A stretch of 64,000 bases of DNA, from assembly GCF_014645735.1 (NCBI RefSeq), contig NZ_BMMH01000001.1:806001-870000 (forward strand), given 5' to 3'. A model generated the notes under the pieces. It worked only from the letters and a program-made list of their open reading frames with translations. It was not told the DNA's origin and made no database searches. A program made the translations under genes and the position numbers. Each line of letters begins with the position of its first letter. The first letter of the stretch is position 1. The stretch comes from Nocardia jinanensis. Lineage in GTDB: Bacteria > Actinomycetota > Actinomycetes > Mycobacteriales > Mycobacteriaceae. Shown here piece after piece: positions 43,894 to 54,187 of the stretch.

Positions 43894-44289
43894 TCAGCCG
43901 CGCAGGGCGGTCGCGGCGACCACGATGCCCCCGACCACCTGTCGCGGCACCAGCAACGGCCCGGTACCGGCGAGCAGCGCCGCGGCTTCGGCCACACCCG
44001 GAATTCCCAGCGCGGCGACCACCCGTTCCGACCGGTTCGGCACCGGCACCTGCGCTATCCGCTCAGCCGAATAACTGTGCAACGGCACGCCCAGCGCTGC
44101 GGCGGCATCGAGGAGGCCCGGTTCGCCGGCGCGGCGGTCCAGAGTGGCGAGGCAGCCTATCCGCTGCCCCGGAAGAGACTCGGTCAATGCCGCGAGGATC
44201 CGATCGGCCGACATACCCGGGCGCAGACCCAAGCCGACCGCGAGCTTCCCCGAATGCGGCGCCACGAGCTCGCGGTGTTCCCGGGTCAC
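43894..44289 (-). CDS. Stand-alone CbiG C-terminal/CobE-type cobalamin protein
   Basis: A 131-aa protein: LAVGLGLRPGMSADRILAALTESLPGQRIGCLATLDRRAGEPGLLDAAAALGVPLHSYSAERIAQVPVPNRSE, the CbiG_C/CobE domain without the CbiG N-terminal hydrolase part. It helps the ring-contraction stage of corrin synthesis. The GTG at 44289 overlaps the cobB stop (GTGA), so it is the last gene of the cobalamin operon. The usual cobJ/cobM partners are not in the window. Confidence 0.85.
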   Translation of the reverse strand: MTREHRELVAPHSGKLAVGLGLRPGMSADRILAALTESLPGQRIGCLATLDRRAGEPGLLDAAAALGVPLHSYSAERIAQVPVPNRSERVVAALGIPGVAEAAALLAGTGPLLVPRQVVGGIVVAATALRG

Positions 44290-45692
44290 CGGGCGCGTGC
44301 GGCGGTACGTGCGCGCTGATGGGCGCGCGCGGCGGCCACGAACCGGCGCACCGCGATCGGGTTCCCGGCCGGATGGGTGTGCAGGTACGACGCGTGCACC
44401 CCGTGCACCACGGCGCCCTCGCGCACCCGGTCGCCGGCGGTACGCCACCCCCAGGCGGGCGGGGCACCCCCGGTTTCCACCAGCCGGGTCCGGTGGAATT
44501 CGTGGCCACGCACCCGTTCACCGGCCCGCCACAGCGGCGAATCACCCAGCGCCACCGCCTCTCGGTAGCCGAGGGTGAGGCGTGGTCCGAATTCGGCGGC
44601 CGCGTCGAGCACACCGGCCATCGGATGGCCGTCGAGAGATCTGGTGAGGTACAGCAGCCCGGCACATTCGGCATGGATCGGCAGGCCCTCCCGGGCTCGA
44701 TCCGCCACCGCGGCACGCAATCCGGTATTGGCCGCCAGCGTGCCCGCGTGCTCTTCCGGGAATCCGCCGGGCAGCACGAGCCCCGCGGCCTCGGCCGGAA
44801 GTGTGTCGTGCAGCGGATCGAATACGGCGACCCGGGCGCCCGCGGCGGTGAGTAGTTCCCGGTGTTCGGCGTAACCGAATGTGAAGGCGGGCCCGCCGGC
44901 CACCACGATCACCGGATCCGGTCCGTCCGGCGGCGGTGCGTCGTCCGCGATTTCCTGTGCCGCGTCCCAGCTCGGCCCGGACTCCGGCGCGACGGCCAGG
45001 GCGGCGACCGCGGCGAGGTCGATATGCCGGGCAGCCAGATCGGTCATCGCCTCCACCGCGCGCATCGCGGCGACTCCGTGCTCCACCGCCGGGATCAGGC
45101 CCAGATGCCGGGACGGGACCTCGAGCTCGGCCAGCCGGGGCAGCGCGCCGAGCACCGGTAGGCCCACCCGGTCGCAGGCGGCGCGCAGCACCTGTTCGTG
45201 CCGCGCACTTCCGACCCTGTTGAGCACCACCCCGCCCAGCCGGACACCGGTATCGAACGTGGCGAACCCGTGCAGCAGCGCGGCCAGGCTCTGGCTGTGG
45301 CCGCGCGCGTCCACGACCAGGATCACCGGTAGGCCCAGCAGGCTCGCCACCTGGGCGGTCGAGCCCTCCGCGACCGGATCGACGGCCTGTTCGTCGATCC
45401 GTCCGTCGAACAGGCCCATCACGCCCTCCACCACCGCGATATCGCACCCGCGCGCACCGTGCCGGTAGAGCGGGGCGATCCGGTCGTGTCCGACCAGCAC
45501 GGGATCGAGATTGCGGCCGGGCCGTCCGGCGGCGAGGCCGTGGTAGCCGGGGTCGATGTAATCCGGTCCCACTTTGAACGGAGCGACCCGGCGGCCCGCG
45601 CGGCGCAGCGCGCCGATGAGTCCGGTCGCGACAGTGGTCTTCCCGCTGCCGGACGCCGGCGCGGCGAGCACGACTCCCGGTGCGGCGGTCAT
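44286..45692 (-). CDS. cobB: Cobyrinate/hydrogenobyrinate a,c-diamide synthase
   Basis: Glutamine-dependent amidase of the corrin ring, 468 aa. The N-terminal ATPase domain begins VVLAAPASGSGKTTVATGL with VAPFKVGPDYIDPGYH and VEGVMGLFDGRID. The C-terminal glutaminase (GATase1) has LVLPGGFPEEH, nucleophile Cys in IHAECAGLLYL and a His in VHASYLHTHPAGN. It matches Rv2848c CobB. ATG 45692 is chosen. It lies 73 bp after cobO in the same operon. Confidence 0.96.
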   Translation of the reverse strand: MTAAPGVVLAAPASGSGKTTVATGLIGALRRAGRRVAPFKVGPDYIDPGYHGLAAGRPGRNLDPVLVGHDRIAPLYRHGARGCDIAVVEGVMGLFDGRIDEQAVDPVAEGSTAQVASLLGLPVILVVDARGHSQSLAALLHGFATFDTGVRLGGVVLNRVGSARHEQVLRAACDRVGLPVLGALPRLAELEVPSRHLGLIPAVEHGVAAMRAVEAMTDLAARHIDLAAVAALAVAPESGPSWDAAQEIADDAPPPDGPDPVIVVAGGPAFTFGYAEHRELLTAAGARVAVFDPLHDTLPAEAAGLVLPGGFPEEHAGTLAANTGLRAAVADRAREGLPIHAECAGLLYLTRSLDGHPMAGVLDAAAEFGPRLTLGYREAVALGDSPLWRAGERVRGHEFHRTRLVETGGAPPAWGWRTAGDRVREGAVVHGVHASYLHTHPAGNPIAVRRFVAAARAHQRARTAARAR

Positions 45693-45765
45693 CGCACGCG
45701 GTCCCCGGCCGGACGGCGGGCAGCGCACCCCGTCCCGGGGCCACCGTCGGGTGCCCCGGTCCGCG

Positions 45766-46380
45766 TCACCATTCGATACCCCGCTGGCCCTTGCGACCGG
45801 CGTCCATGGGGTGGCGCACCTTGGTCATCTCGGTCACCAGATCGGCCGCGTCCACGAGTTCCGGCGGTGCGTCCCGGCCGGTGATCACGACATGCTGGTT
45901 ACCCGGGCGGTTCCGCAGCGTATCGATGACCTCCGCCATATCGACCCATCCCCATTTCAGCGGATAGGTGAATTCGTCGAGGACATAGAACCGGTGCTCC
46001 TCGGCACGCAACCGGCGCGCGATCTCCTGCCAGCCGGCCAGCGCCGCGGCGGCGTGATCGGTTTCGGTGCCCTGTTTGCGTGTCCACGACCAGCCCTCGC
46101 CCATCTTGTGCCACTGCACCGGCCCGCCCACGCCGGTCTCGCTGTGCAGCCGGCCGAGTTCCCGGAAGGCCGCTTCCTCCCCGACTTTCCATTTGGCGCT
46201 CTTCACGAACTGGAACACGGCCACGTCGAAACCCTGGTTCCAGGCGCGCAGCGCCATCCCGAAGGCGGCGGTGGATTTACCCTTACCCGGACCGGTGTGC
46301 ACGGCGAGCACCGGCTGATTGCGCCGCTGGCGCGTGGTCAGGCCGTCGTCGGGGACTTGCTCGGGCACCCCTTTGGGCAT
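45766..46380 (-). CDS. cobO: Cob(I)yrinic acid a,c-diamide adenosyltransferase
   Basis: CobA/CobO/BtuR-type adenosyltransferase of 204 aa. The P-loop is VHTGPGKGKSTAAFGMALRAW, followed by FYVLDEFTYPLKWGWVD and NQHVVITGRDAPPELVDAADLVTEMTKVRHPMDAGRKGQRGIEW. It adds the upper adenosyl ligand. It is conserved between the Mg-chelatase-like gene and cobB, as in Rv2849c. 53 bp separate it from the chelatase gene. Confidence 0.97.
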   Translation of the reverse strand: MPKGVPEQVPDDGLTTRQRRNQPVLAVHTGPGKGKSTAAFGMALRAWNQGFDVAVFQFVKSAKWKVGEEAAFRELGRLHSETGVGGPVQWHKMGEGWSWTRKQGTETDHAAAALAGWQEIARRLRAEEHRFYVLDEFTYPLKWGWVDMAEVIDTLRNRPGNQHVVITGRDAPPELVDAADLVTEMTKVRHPMDAGRKGQRGIEW

Positions 46381-46433
46381 GGGATCTCCTCGGTGTGGTT
46401 CGGGTTTCGAGATTCGGCGCGGGCCGGATCGGA

Positions 46434-48428
46434 TCAGGCCGCTCGTGCGCCGCCGCCGGATGCTCCCGCGCGGACCACCTCGGCGACCGAGGCGCCGGTC
46501 AGTTCGGTGAGCCGGACAACCGCGCCGCGCAGCGCGGTCGCCAGATCGGCGGCAAGACCCAGCCGGATCATGCCGTGTTCACAGTCGACCACGACCGAGG
46601 TCACACCGTCACGTGCCAGCTGAGCGGCCGCCGCGCGGGCGCGCGGCACCGGGTCGGTCCCGCCGGTGGCGCGGCCGTCGGTGAGCAGTACCAGCATCGG
46701 CCGGCGGTGCGGGTCGCGGACGCGTTCCCGGTACACCACCTCCCGCGCTTTGCGCAGCCCCGTGGCGAGCGGAGTTTTTCCGCCGGTTCGCAATCCGGTG
46801 AGGCGCCGGACGGCGATATCGATCGAGGAAGTCGGGGGCAGCACCAGTTCGGCCTCGCTGCCGCGCACCGAGATCACCGCGACCTTGTCGCGCCTCTGAT
46901 AGGCGTCACGCAACAGAGCCACCACCGCGCCGGTCACCGCGGACAGGCGGTCGCGGGCGGCCATGGAACCGGAGGTGTCCACCACGAACAGCACCAGATT
47001 GCCCTCGCGTCCTTCGCGGTGGGCACCGCGCAGATCACCGGGCGCGAGCACCAGCGGACCGGTGTGCCGTCCACGTGCCCGCTGGTGCGGCGCCGCCGCC
47101 CGCAGCGTACCCAGCAGATGTAGCCCGCCGGTGGGCTCCGGGATCGTGTTCACCACCCGGCCCTGCCGGGTCTGTGCCCGGGACCGGCGACCGGGTGCTC
47201 CTTCACCGACCCCCGGTACCTCCCAGCGTGGTGGCCGGACCGGTGCCGCGACCGGTGCGCTCGTCTGCCCGGTTCCGCCCGGGGTGCCGGAATTCTCGCT
47301 CGTCGCCGTATCGTCACCGGGTACGTCGGCGCCACCACCGGGGCCGTCGGGGCCGTCGTCGGGGCCGTCGGGTCCACCACCGGATCCGGGTGCGTCGTCC
47401 CCGCTCGCCGGATCCTGCCGACCGTCGGCTTGCTCGTCCGCGTCGCTCATCGCGTCGTCGAGCTGTTCGGGAGTGATCCCGGGTTCGTCGAACGGGTCCC
47501 GCCGCCGGCGATGCGGCAATGCCAGCTCGGCCGCGACCCGCACATCCGCGGCGGTGACGGCACCGCGCCCACACCACGCGGCGTGCGCGGTGGCGGTACG
47601 GGCCACCACCAGATCCGCGCGCATACCGTCCACGTCGAAGGAGGCGCAGACCGCTGCGATCCGGCGCAGTTCCACATCGTCGAGCGCGACCCCGGGGAGC
47701 CGGTCGCGCGCGGTGAGGATGCGATCGGCGATCTCGGCGTCCGCGGGGAGGTAAGAGGCCGCGAAACCGTTCGGGTCGGCCTCGTAGTCCAGGCGGCGCC
47801 GGACAACCGCCATCCGGACGTCCACATCGCGGGAGGCGGTCACATCCACGGTCAGGCCGAATCGGTCGAGCAGCTGGGGCCGCAGCTCGCCTTCCTCCGG
47901 GTTCATGGTGCCGACCAGCACGAAACGAGCGGGATGCGAATGCGAGACACCGTCGCGTTCGATATGTACCCGGCCCATGGCCGCCGCATCCAGCAGCACG
48001 TCGACCAGATGGTCGTGCAGCAGGTTCACCTCGTCCACGTACAGGACGCCGTGGTGGGCGGCAGCCAGCAGCCCCGGCCGGAACGCTTGTTCTCCGTCAC
48101 GCAGGACCCGCTCCAGATCGAGCGAGCCGACCACCCGGTCCTCGGTCGCGCCGACGGGCAGTTCCACCAGCCGTGCCGGGCGGGCACCCGATTCGTCCAC
48201 CACCGGCGGCAGCAGCCGGGCCAGCGCCCGGACCACCGTGGATTTGGCGGTCCCCTTCTCACCACGCACCAGCACACCACCGATTCCCGGGTGCACCGCG
48301 CACAGGATCAGCGCCAGCTGCAATTGTTCCTGTCCGACCACCGCGGAGAACGGGAAACCGGCCTCACCGCCGTCCACGGCGGTTGCGATCGATCGGGACG
48401 CGGGCCGGGCGGTTTCGGTAGAGGACAC
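46434..48428 (-). CDS. Mg-chelatase-like AAA+/VWA protein (ChlI-ChlD fusion)
   Basis: A 664-aa fusion. The N-terminal AAA+ ATPase has Walker [15 protein letters not shown], Walker [12 protein letters not shown] and sensor [23 protein letters not shown]. An acidic Gly/Pro/Asp linker lies at about 325-385. The C-terminal VWA domain has a MIDAS motif, [13 protein letters not shown]. It corresponds to Rv2850c, the probable cobalt (or magnesium) chelatase I/D subunit of the adjacent cobalamin genes. The large CobN subunit is not in this window. It is the first gene of the four-gene minus-strand cobalamin operon. Confidence 0.93.
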   Translation of the reverse strand: MSSTETARPASRSIATAVDGGEAGFPFSAVVGQEQLQLALILCAVHPGIGGVLVRGEKGTAKSTVVRALARLLPPVVDESGARPARLVELPVGATEDRVVGSLDLERVLRDGEQAFRPGLLAAAHHGVLYVDEVNLLHDHLVDVLLDAAAMGRVHIERDGVSHSHPARFVLVGTMNPEEGELRPQLLDRFGLTVDVTASRDVDVRMAVVRRRLDYEADPNGFAASYLPADAEIADRILTARDRLPGVALDDVELRRIAAVCASFDVDGMRADLVVARTATAHAAWCGRGAVTAADVRVAAELALPHRRRRDPFDEPGITPEQLDDAMSDADEQADGRQDPASGDDAPGSGGGPDGPDDGPDGPGGGADVPGDDTATSENSGTPGGTGQTSAPVAAPVRPPRWEVPGVGEGAPGRRSRAQTRQGRVVNTIPEPTGGLHLLGTLRAAAPHQRARGRHTGPLVLAPGDLRGAHREGREGNLVLFVVDTSGSMAARDRLSAVTGAVVALLRDAYQRRDKVAVISVRGSEAELVLPPTSSIDIAVRRLTGLRTGGKTPLATGLRKAREVVYRERVRDPHRRPMLVLLTDGRATGGTDPVPRARAAAAQLARDGVTSVVVDCEHGMIRLGLAADLATALRGAVVRLTELTGASVAEVVRAGASGGGARAA

Positions 48429-48449
48429 GGCCCCACTCTAAAACGTGCC

Positions 48450-48490
48450 CCGCCCGGCCCGGCCCTCCCCTACCCGAGACGGCCGGGCGG
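48450..48490 (-). terminator. Hairpin after the GNAT gene
   Basis: CCGCCCGGCC (48450-48459) and GGCCGGGCGG (48481-48490) form a perfect 10-bp stem with a 21-nt loop. It begins 10 nt past the GNAT stop on the minus strand and ends 22 bp before the chelatase start codon, so it may separate the two transcripts. Confidence 0.55.
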
Positions 48491-48499
48491 AGCTCGCGG

Positions 48500-48949
48500 C
48501 TAGCCCCTGCGCATCGGTACGTGCGCGACGCCGTCCTCGATGAACTCCTCGCCGTCCACCTCGAACCCGTGCTTGGTGTAGAGGTCGATCAAGTAGGTCT
48601 GGGCGCTCAGCCGAACGGTATGCGAACCCGTTTCCGCGAGAGCGGCCTGCAGCAGCCGGGTGGTGTAACCGTGCCCGCGCGCCTCGACCGCGGTACACAA
48701 CCGGCCGATACGGAACGATTTCACGCCGTCGTCGTGCTCTTCGAGCAGCCGCAGGGTCGCGATGACCTCGCCTTCGTCGTCGAGCCACAGATGCCGGGTC
48801 TCCGGCAGCAGATCCTGCCCGTCCAACTCCGGGTACGCGCATTTCTGCTCGACCACGAACACTTCGACACGCAGCTTCAGCAACTCGTACAGGGTGGGGG
48901 TATCGAGATCCTGCGCCCATGACCGCCGGAGTGCAACCGTTGACATCAT
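48500..48949 (-). CDS. ElaA-type GNAT N-acetyltransferase
   Basis: A 149-aa acetyltransferase: LYELLKLRVEVFVVEQKCAYPELDGQDLLPETRHLW, then the acetyl-CoA loop IGRLCTAVEARGHGYTTRLLQAAL, and the family-typical LIDLYTKHGFEVDGEEFIEDGVAHVPM. It matches the ElaA family and Rv2851c in the same place. The substrate is unknown. The start could be either of two adjacent ATGs (48949, 48946). Confidence 0.93.
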   Translation of the reverse strand: MMSTVALRRSWAQDLDTPTLYELLKLRVEVFVVEQKCAYPELDGQDLLPETRHLWLDDEGEVIATLRLLEEHDDGVKSFRIGRLCTAVEARGHGYTTRLLQAALAETGSHTVRLSAQTYLIDLYTKHGFEVDGEEFIEDGVAHVPMRRG

Positions 48950-49028
48950 CGCGCCTTGCTATCACACCTCAGCCGGATATGCACGTGAATGCCCCGCGCG
49001 CACCGTCCACAGCGACCGCGACACGACG

Positions 49029-49060
49029 CGGCCCGCGGAGGTTTCGTCCTCCGCGGGCCG
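49029..49060 (-). terminator. Terminator after mqo
   Basis: A perfect 13-bp stem, CGGCCCGCGGAGG with its complement, and the 6-nt loop TTTCGT (plus strand), starting 20 nt past the mqo stop. No U-tract. It is the strongest structure in the 131-bp mqo-GNAT gap. Confidence 0.75.
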
Positions 49061-49080
49061 TCGTCGCCGGGTTCGGCGGA

Positions 49081-50598
49081 TCAGACCCCGGCACCGACCG
49101 ACGTGGGTGCGGCGGAACGGTTGAGCTGCAACGCTTTACCGGTCCAGTCCCAGACCTCGCCGAACAGGCGCTGATTCTCCGACAGCTTCACACCCAGCGA
49201 GGGGATCATTTCCTTCAGCTTGGGCGTCCACTGCTCGTACTCGGCCGGGAAGCAGCGTTCCAGCACGTCCAGCATGGCCGTCACACAGGTCGACGCGCCC
49301 GGCGAGGCCCCCAGGAGCCCGGCGATGGAGCCGTCCTGCGCGGCGATAACGGCGGTACCCAGTTCCAGCACACCACCGGCGCCCTTACGGCGGATCACCT
49401 GCACCCGCTGCCCGGCGGTGATGAGTTCCCAGTCCCGTCCCTCGGCACGCGGAATGAACTCCTCCATGGTGTAGACCCGGCCGGACTGCGATTTCAACAA
49501 CTCGGTGACCAGGTATTTGACCAGGCTCAGCTCGGTGACACCGACACCGAGCATCGGGGCCAGGTTGCCGGGTTTGATCGATTTGAACAGATCGGCATTA
49601 CTGCCGTCCTTGAGGAACTTGGGGGTCCAGCCGGCGTAAGGGCCGAACAGCAAGCCGGGCTTGCCCTTGATGACACGGGTGTCCAGATGCGGCACCGACA
49701 TCGGCGGCGCACCGACCGCGGCCTTGCCGTACACCTTGGCTCCGTGCTGGTCGATCAGGTCGGTGTTGGTACACCGCAGGAACTGACCCGAGACCGGGAA
49801 GCCCGCGAACCCGCGGATCTCCTCGATTCCCGCCTTCTGCAGCAGCGGCAACGCCCCGCCGCCGGCCCCGACGAAGACGAAATTGCTGATCAGCGTGCGT
49901 GTGCGTCCGGTACGAGTATTGCGCACCTTGACCTTCCAGCTACCGTCCTTCTGCTTGGACAGGTTACGGACCTCATTGCCGAAACCGATCTCCCCGCCGC
50001 TGGCACCGATATAGGCGAGCAGTTCTTTGGTGAGCGAGCCGAAATCGATATCGGTGCCGCCATCGGACCAGTTGAGGGCGACCGGATCGGAGAAATCGCG
50101 ACCGCGGGCCATCAGCGGCAGCCGGCGGGCGAACTCGTCGGAACTGTCGATGTACTCCATGCCCGCGAACAGCGGGTGCCGCGACAGCGCCTCGTAGCGT
50201 TTGCGCAGGTACTCCACATCGGCGGCGCCGTGCACGAAACTCACGTGCGGGATGGGGTTGATGAAGCGCGAGGGATCGCCGATGATGCCGTTCTCCGCCG
50301 CGAAGGCCCAGAACTGGCGCGATACCTGGAAACGCTCGTTGATATCGACGGCCTTACCGATATCGACCGAACCGTCCGGCTTCTGCGGGCTGTAATTGAG
50401 CTCACACAGTGCCGAATGACCGGTACCGGCGTTGTTCCACGGATCACTGCTCTCGGCCGCGGCGGCGTCGAGCCGTTCGAACACCGAGATCGACCAGTCC
50501 GGCTGCAGCTGACGCAGCAGCGCGCCGAGAGTGGCGCTCATGATGCCGGCACCGATGAGGACTACATCGGTCTTTTCAGTCTGGGCAGCGTTCGGCAC
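49081..50598 (-). CDS. mqo: Malate:quinone oxidoreductase
   Basis: FAD-dependent membrane-associated malate dehydrogenase feeding electrons to menaquinone. At 505 aa it has the dinucleotide motif [40 protein letters not shown], and a C-terminal [24 protein letters not shown], all typical of Mqo. The GTG at 50598 has GGAAG upstream; the frame is open further but outside the family. It corresponds to Rv2852c. It is divergent from an alpha/beta hydrolase gene across a 272-bp gap. Confidence 0.97.
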   Translation of the reverse strand: MPNAAQTEKTDVVLIGAGIMSATLGALLRQLQPDWSISVFERLDAAAAESSDPWNNAGTGHSALCELNYSPQKPDGSVDIGKAVDINERFQVSRQFWAFAAENGIIGDPSRFINPIPHVSFVHGAADVEYLRKRYEALSRHPLFAGMEYIDSSDEFARRLPLMARGRDFSDPVALNWSDGGTDIDFGSLTKELLAYIGASGGEIGFGNEVRNLSKQKDGSWKVKVRNTRTGRTRTLISNFVFVGAGGGALPLLQKAGIEEIRGFAGFPVSGQFLRCTNTDLIDQHGAKVYGKAAVGAPPMSVPHLDTRVIKGKPGLLFGPYAGWTPKFLKDGSNADLFKSIKPGNLAPMLGVGVTELSLVKYLVTELLKSQSGRVYTMEEFIPRAEGRDWELITAGQRVQVIRRKGAGGVLELGTAVIAAQDGSIAGLLGASPGASTCVTAMLDVLERCFPAEYEQWTPKLKEMIPSLGVKLSENQRLFGEVWDWTGKALQLNRSAAPTSVGAGV

Positions 50599-50870
50599 GG
50601 GTGTTCGACTTCCTTGTCCTGATGCGCGGGGCGCACATCCGTGGGATGCGGCCCGCTGGGGCACGGGTACTTTGTGCAGTTGTGTACGGGTCGCGATGGT
50701 GAGCCCTCCGGGCTCGGCCGAATGTAGGTTACCCGTCGTTCACTACTGCCAATTGTGCACCTCGACACGCCCGGAATCCGCAGCCAGGGCGGCGATTGTG
50801 ACGTAGATTCCTCCTCCTCGTCACCTTCGGGCCTGCCGTTACTACTCCTCGGTCGCCTAGATTGGAGGCC

Positions 50871-51902
50871 GTGACGAACGAATCCGCGGCCGGTACCAGC
50901 GCCCTCGGACAAGCCGCCGAATGGCAGCCGGATGTCCTCGGTGACGATTACGAATACCGCACTCTGGAACTCGGGCCCGACCCCGACGGTGAAGGCGATA
51001 TCGTCGCGACCCTGGTCCGGCATCTGCCCGACGCCGGTGCCACGGCCACTGCGGACGCAGTGCTCTACATCCACGGGTTCACCGACTATTTCTTCCAGCG
51101 CCACGTCGCCGACCATTTCACCGGCCGCGGACACCGGTTCTACGCGCTCGACCTGCGCAAATGCGGTCGGTCGCTGCAACCCGGCCAAACCCCGCACTTC
51201 ATCAGCGACCTCGCGTTCTACGACCGGGAACTCGACGACGCGCTACGGGTGATCAATACCGAGACCACGGCGAACGTGCTGGTGGTGGCTCATTCCACCG
51301 GCGGCCTGGTGACCTCGCTGTGGCTGGACCGGCTACACCGCGCCGGGGGCACCGCGGCGGCCGGTATCAGCGGGCTGGTCCTGAACAGCCCGTGGTTCGA
51401 TCTGCAGGGCCCAGCCTATGTGCGCACCGTCGGTACCCAGCTCATCAATACCGTGGGCCGCTTCCGGGGCAAATCCGCGTTGCCGCTCGGCAAATCCAGC
51501 GCCTATGGCGACAGCTTGCATCAGAGTATGAGCGGGGAATGGGACTACGACCTGGACTGGAAACCGCGGGACGGTTTCCCGGTGCGGGCCGGCTGGCTGC
51601 GCGCGATCCGGCTGGGCCAGGCGCGCCTGCACCGCGGCCTGAACATCGGTGTTCCCGCGCTGCTGTTGCGGTCCGAACTCACCGAGTTCGCGCGGGAGTA
51701 CGGGCCCACGGTGGATGTCGCGGACGCAGTGCTCGATGTCGCGCAGATCCAGCGCTGGGCGGGTTGTCTGGGCGGCCGCACCAATATCGTGCCGATCGAC
51801 GGCGCCCGTCACGATGTGTTCCTGTCGGCCGAGGTTCCCCGGACCGAGGCGTTCCGGGAACTGGACAACTGGCTCGACTGGCTGGCAGGGCGGCCGGCCT
51901 GA
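50871..51902 (+). CDS. Alpha/beta hydrolase (lysophospholipase-like, Rv2854-type)
   Basis: A 343-aa serine hydrolase: AVLYIHGFTDYFFQRHVADHFTGRGHRFYALDLRKCGRS, the nucleophile elbow VVAHSTGGLVTSLWL, and a catalytic His in VPIDGARHDVFLS. No signal peptide. The GTG at 50871 follows GGAGG; a TTG nine bases earlier is less likely. The natural ester or lipid is unknown. It converges with the next gene, with one base between the stops. Confidence 0.9.
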   Translation: MTNESAAGTSALGQAAEWQPDVLGDDYEYRTLELGPDPDGEGDIVATLVRHLPDAGATATADAVLYIHGFTDYFFQRHVADHFTGRGHRFYALDLRKCGRSLQPGQTPHFISDLAFYDRELDDALRVINTETTANVLVVAHSTGGLVTSLWLDRLHRAGGTAAAGISGLVLNSPWFDLQGPAYVRTVGTQLINTVGRFRGKSALPLGKSSAYGDSLHQSMSGEWDYDLDWKPRDGFPVRAGWLRAIRLGQARLHRGLNIGVPALLLRSELTEFAREYGPTVDVADAVLDVAQIQRWAGCLGGRTNIVPIDGARHDVFLSAEVPRTEAFRELDNWLDWLAGRPA

Positions 51903-51903
51903 T

Positions 51904-52467
51904 TCACCACATACTGGTGCGCAGCACGATCTCGGTCGCGAACTCCTGATCGGCTTCGGTGGCGATATTGTGGACGTCGACACCGACCACCCGGAATTCG
52001 CCGTAGACATGCCGCCCGGAACTGTCGGCGACCGGCCGGGGCAGCTGCTTGGTCACCAGCACGGTGGTGGGCAGTTCGACCGCCGGGCATCCGGGATCGA
52101 GTATCTCCCCGGCGCTGTCGGGTGCCGCTGGATGTCCGCGATCGGCGACGACCAGGCTGACAAAACGGCCGAAGCCCTTCGCGCACACCTCCCACGCCAC
52201 ACTGGCACCGGAGCCCCGTCCCGCGACGTTCGCCCAGGGCACGCCGATCTCGTCGAGAGCCGCGTACACCCCGGCGGTGTCGAGCCCCTCGGCCGATTCG
52301 AACACGATGGTCCGCAGATCGGAACTGTGCAGCCGTGCGCAGACCCGGTCGTAGATGTCCGGTGGATCACCGGAATCGGGTAGCAGCAGTACGCTGTGCT
52401 GGGTCACCGGCCCGTCCACCCGCACCGTCCAGTCCCGGTCACCGACCGCGATGCGCCGAGATTCCAT
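51904..52467 (-). CDS. Small alpha/beta-hydrolase-fold protein
   Basis: A 187-aa protein starting MESRRIAVGDRDWTVRVDGPVTQHSVLLLPDSGDPPDIYDRVCARL. It has hydrolase-like strand/helix order and a nucleophile-elbow-like segment ANVAGRGSGASVAWEVCAKGF (G-x-G-x-G with Gly where Ser is expected), ending NIATEADQEFATEIVLRTSMW. It looks like a degenerate alpha/beta hydrolase without an obvious catalytic triad. It lies 97 bp downstream of cobQ on the same strand. Confidence 0.7.
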   Translation of the reverse strand: MESRRIAVGDRDWTVRVDGPVTQHSVLLLPDSGDPPDIYDRVCARLHSSDLRTIVFESAEGLDTAGVYAALDEIGVPWANVAGRGSGASVAWEVCAKGFGRFVSLVVADRGHPAAPDSAGEILDPGCPAVELPTTVLVTKQLPRPVADSSGRHVYGEFRVVGVDVHNIATEADQEFATEIVLRTSMW

Positions 52468-52564
52468 GCCGGTTGACGCTACACCGCCCACCGGTGCCGT
52501 GGGGGTGTCCGGGTCCGGAACTCGGAGATCGTGGCGCGGTGTCCCGGGCAGCGCCGGGCCCCGA

Positions 52565-54187
52565 TCAGTTCGCCCCCGACAACGCTTCCAACGTGGAACC
52601 GACACTGGGCAGACCGCCCGGCACCCCCTCGGCCAGCAAGCGCTCCAATCCGGCGATATCCAGATGCCCGGAGACCAGGTCGGCCAGCAGATCGAGCTGC
52701 GCGGCGCGCACGGCCGCCACCCGGGTGCCGGGGGCCACGGTGAACCCGGTCCGCCCGGCGTACCGGGCGACCTGGGTGAGCCAGATCCGGCGGAATTGGT
52801 CGGATTCCAGGAGACCGTGCAGGTGGGTGCCCCAGACCGCGCCCCGGACGCCGCCCTCCGCGATACGCTCCGCGCCCGAGGACCCCGCATCGTTGTCCAC
52901 GGCCCCGGCGTCCGCCCAGCCTGTGATGTACAGCCACGGCTCCTCGGCGGTGCGCCGCACGTGCCCGTGATGGATCTCGTACCCGGCCGCTGCCGTACCC
53001 GCGGGTGCGTCCGGCGCACCGGGTGCACCCACTGCCGTGGTGCGGCGCAGAACCTTCTCTCGCCCGAATTCGATATCCATATCGAGGAGCCCCAGCCCGG
53101 CCACCTCCCCCGCGCCCGATTCCACGGCATCCACGATGCGGCGGCCCAGCATCTGATAGCCGCCGCAAATCCCGAGGATCGGCCCACCCGCCGCGGCCCG
53201 CCGGCTCAGCGCCTCGGCCATACCGGTCCGCCGCAACCAGGCCAGATCGTCCACGGTGGCCTTGCTACCCGGCACGACGACCAGGTCGGCCTCGGCCAGT
53301 CCGGACGGATCGTCCACCCAGCGCACCGCGACCCCGGGTTCACAGGCGAGAGCCTCCACATCGGTGGAGTTGGAGACCCGCGGCAGCCGCACGGCGGCGA
53401 CAGTGAGCCATTCGCTGCCGATGGGGGCCGCGGGGCGGCCCACGGGAGCGCCCGCGACGGTGCTCAGCGAGTCCTCGGCGTCGATCCACAGCTCGTCGCA
53501 GTACGGGAGCACCCCGAGCGTCGGACGGCCGGTGAGCGCTGTCAGCTGGTCCAGGCCGGGCCGCAGCAGCCCTACGTCGCCGCGGAACTTGTTGATCACG
53601 AATCCGGCGATCAACCGCTGATCCTCGGGTTCGAGCACCGCGAGGGTGCCGAACAGATGCGCCAGCACCCCGCCCCGGTCGATATCGCCGACGACGAGCA
53701 CCGGTAAGCCGGCCGCCCGGGCCAGGCCCATATTGGCCAGATCGGTGGCACGCAGGTTGATCTCGGCGGGCGATCCGGCACCCTCGCAGATCACCACATC
53801 GAATTCGGCGCGCAACGCGGCCAGTTCGGCGGCCACCACTTCGCGCAGCCGGGTGCGATGGGTGAAATAGTCGGCGGCGCCCACCGTATCCACCACCCGG
53901 CCGCGCACCACCAGCTGAGAGCGCCGGTCGCTACCGGGTTTCAGCAGGATCGGGTTGAACCGGACGCTCGGCTCCAGGCCGCACGCCTGGGCCTGTAGCG
54001 CCTGGGCGCGACCGATCTCCCCGCCGTCCAGGGTGACCACGGAGTTGTTCGACATGTTCTGCGCCTTGAACGGCGCCACTCGCACCCCGCGCCGCCGCAG
54101 CATCCGGCATATCCCGGCGACCACCACGCTCTTACCGGCGTCGGAGGTGGTCCCGGCGATCAGCAGTGCCCCGCCGGGCCGGCTCAC
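52565..54187 (-). CDS. cobQ: Cobyric acid synthase
   Basis: Glutamine-dependent amidotransferase that amidates four carboxyls of adenosylcobyrinate a,c-diamide. At 540 aa it has the ATPase domain [19 protein letters not shown] with [14 protein letters not shown] and [11 protein letters not shown], and a GATase domain with nucleophile Cys in [12 protein letters not shown] and a His in [10 protein letters not shown]. The GTG at 54187 overlaps the map stop (GTGA). Its placement after map, rather than with the other cob genes 8 kb away, differs from mycobacteria. Confidence 0.96.
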   Translation of the reverse strand: MSRPGGALLIAGTTSDAGKSVVVAGICRMLRRRGVRVAPFKAQNMSNNSVVTLDGGEIGRAQALQAQACGLEPSVRFNPILLKPGSDRRSQLVVRGRVVDTVGAADYFTHRTRLREVVAAELAALRAEFDVVICEGAGSPAEINLRATDLANMGLARAAGLPVLVVGDIDRGGVLAHLFGTLAVLEPEDQRLIAGFVINKFRGDVGLLRPGLDQLTALTGRPTLGVLPYCDELWIDAEDSLSTVAGAPVGRPAAPIGSEWLTVAAVRLPRVSNSTDVEALACEPGVAVRWVDDPSGLAEADLVVVPGSKATVDDLAWLRRTGMAEALSRRAAAGGPILGICGGYQMLGRRIVDAVESGAGEVAGLGLLDMDIEFGREKVLRRTTAVGAPGAPDAPAGTAAAGYEIHHGHVRRTAEEPWLYITGWADAGAVDNDAGSSGAERIAEGGVRGAVWGTHLHGLLESDQFRRIWLTQVARYAGRTGFTVAPGTRVAAVRAAQLDLLADLVSGHLDIAGLERLLAEGVPGGLPSVGSTLEALSGAN

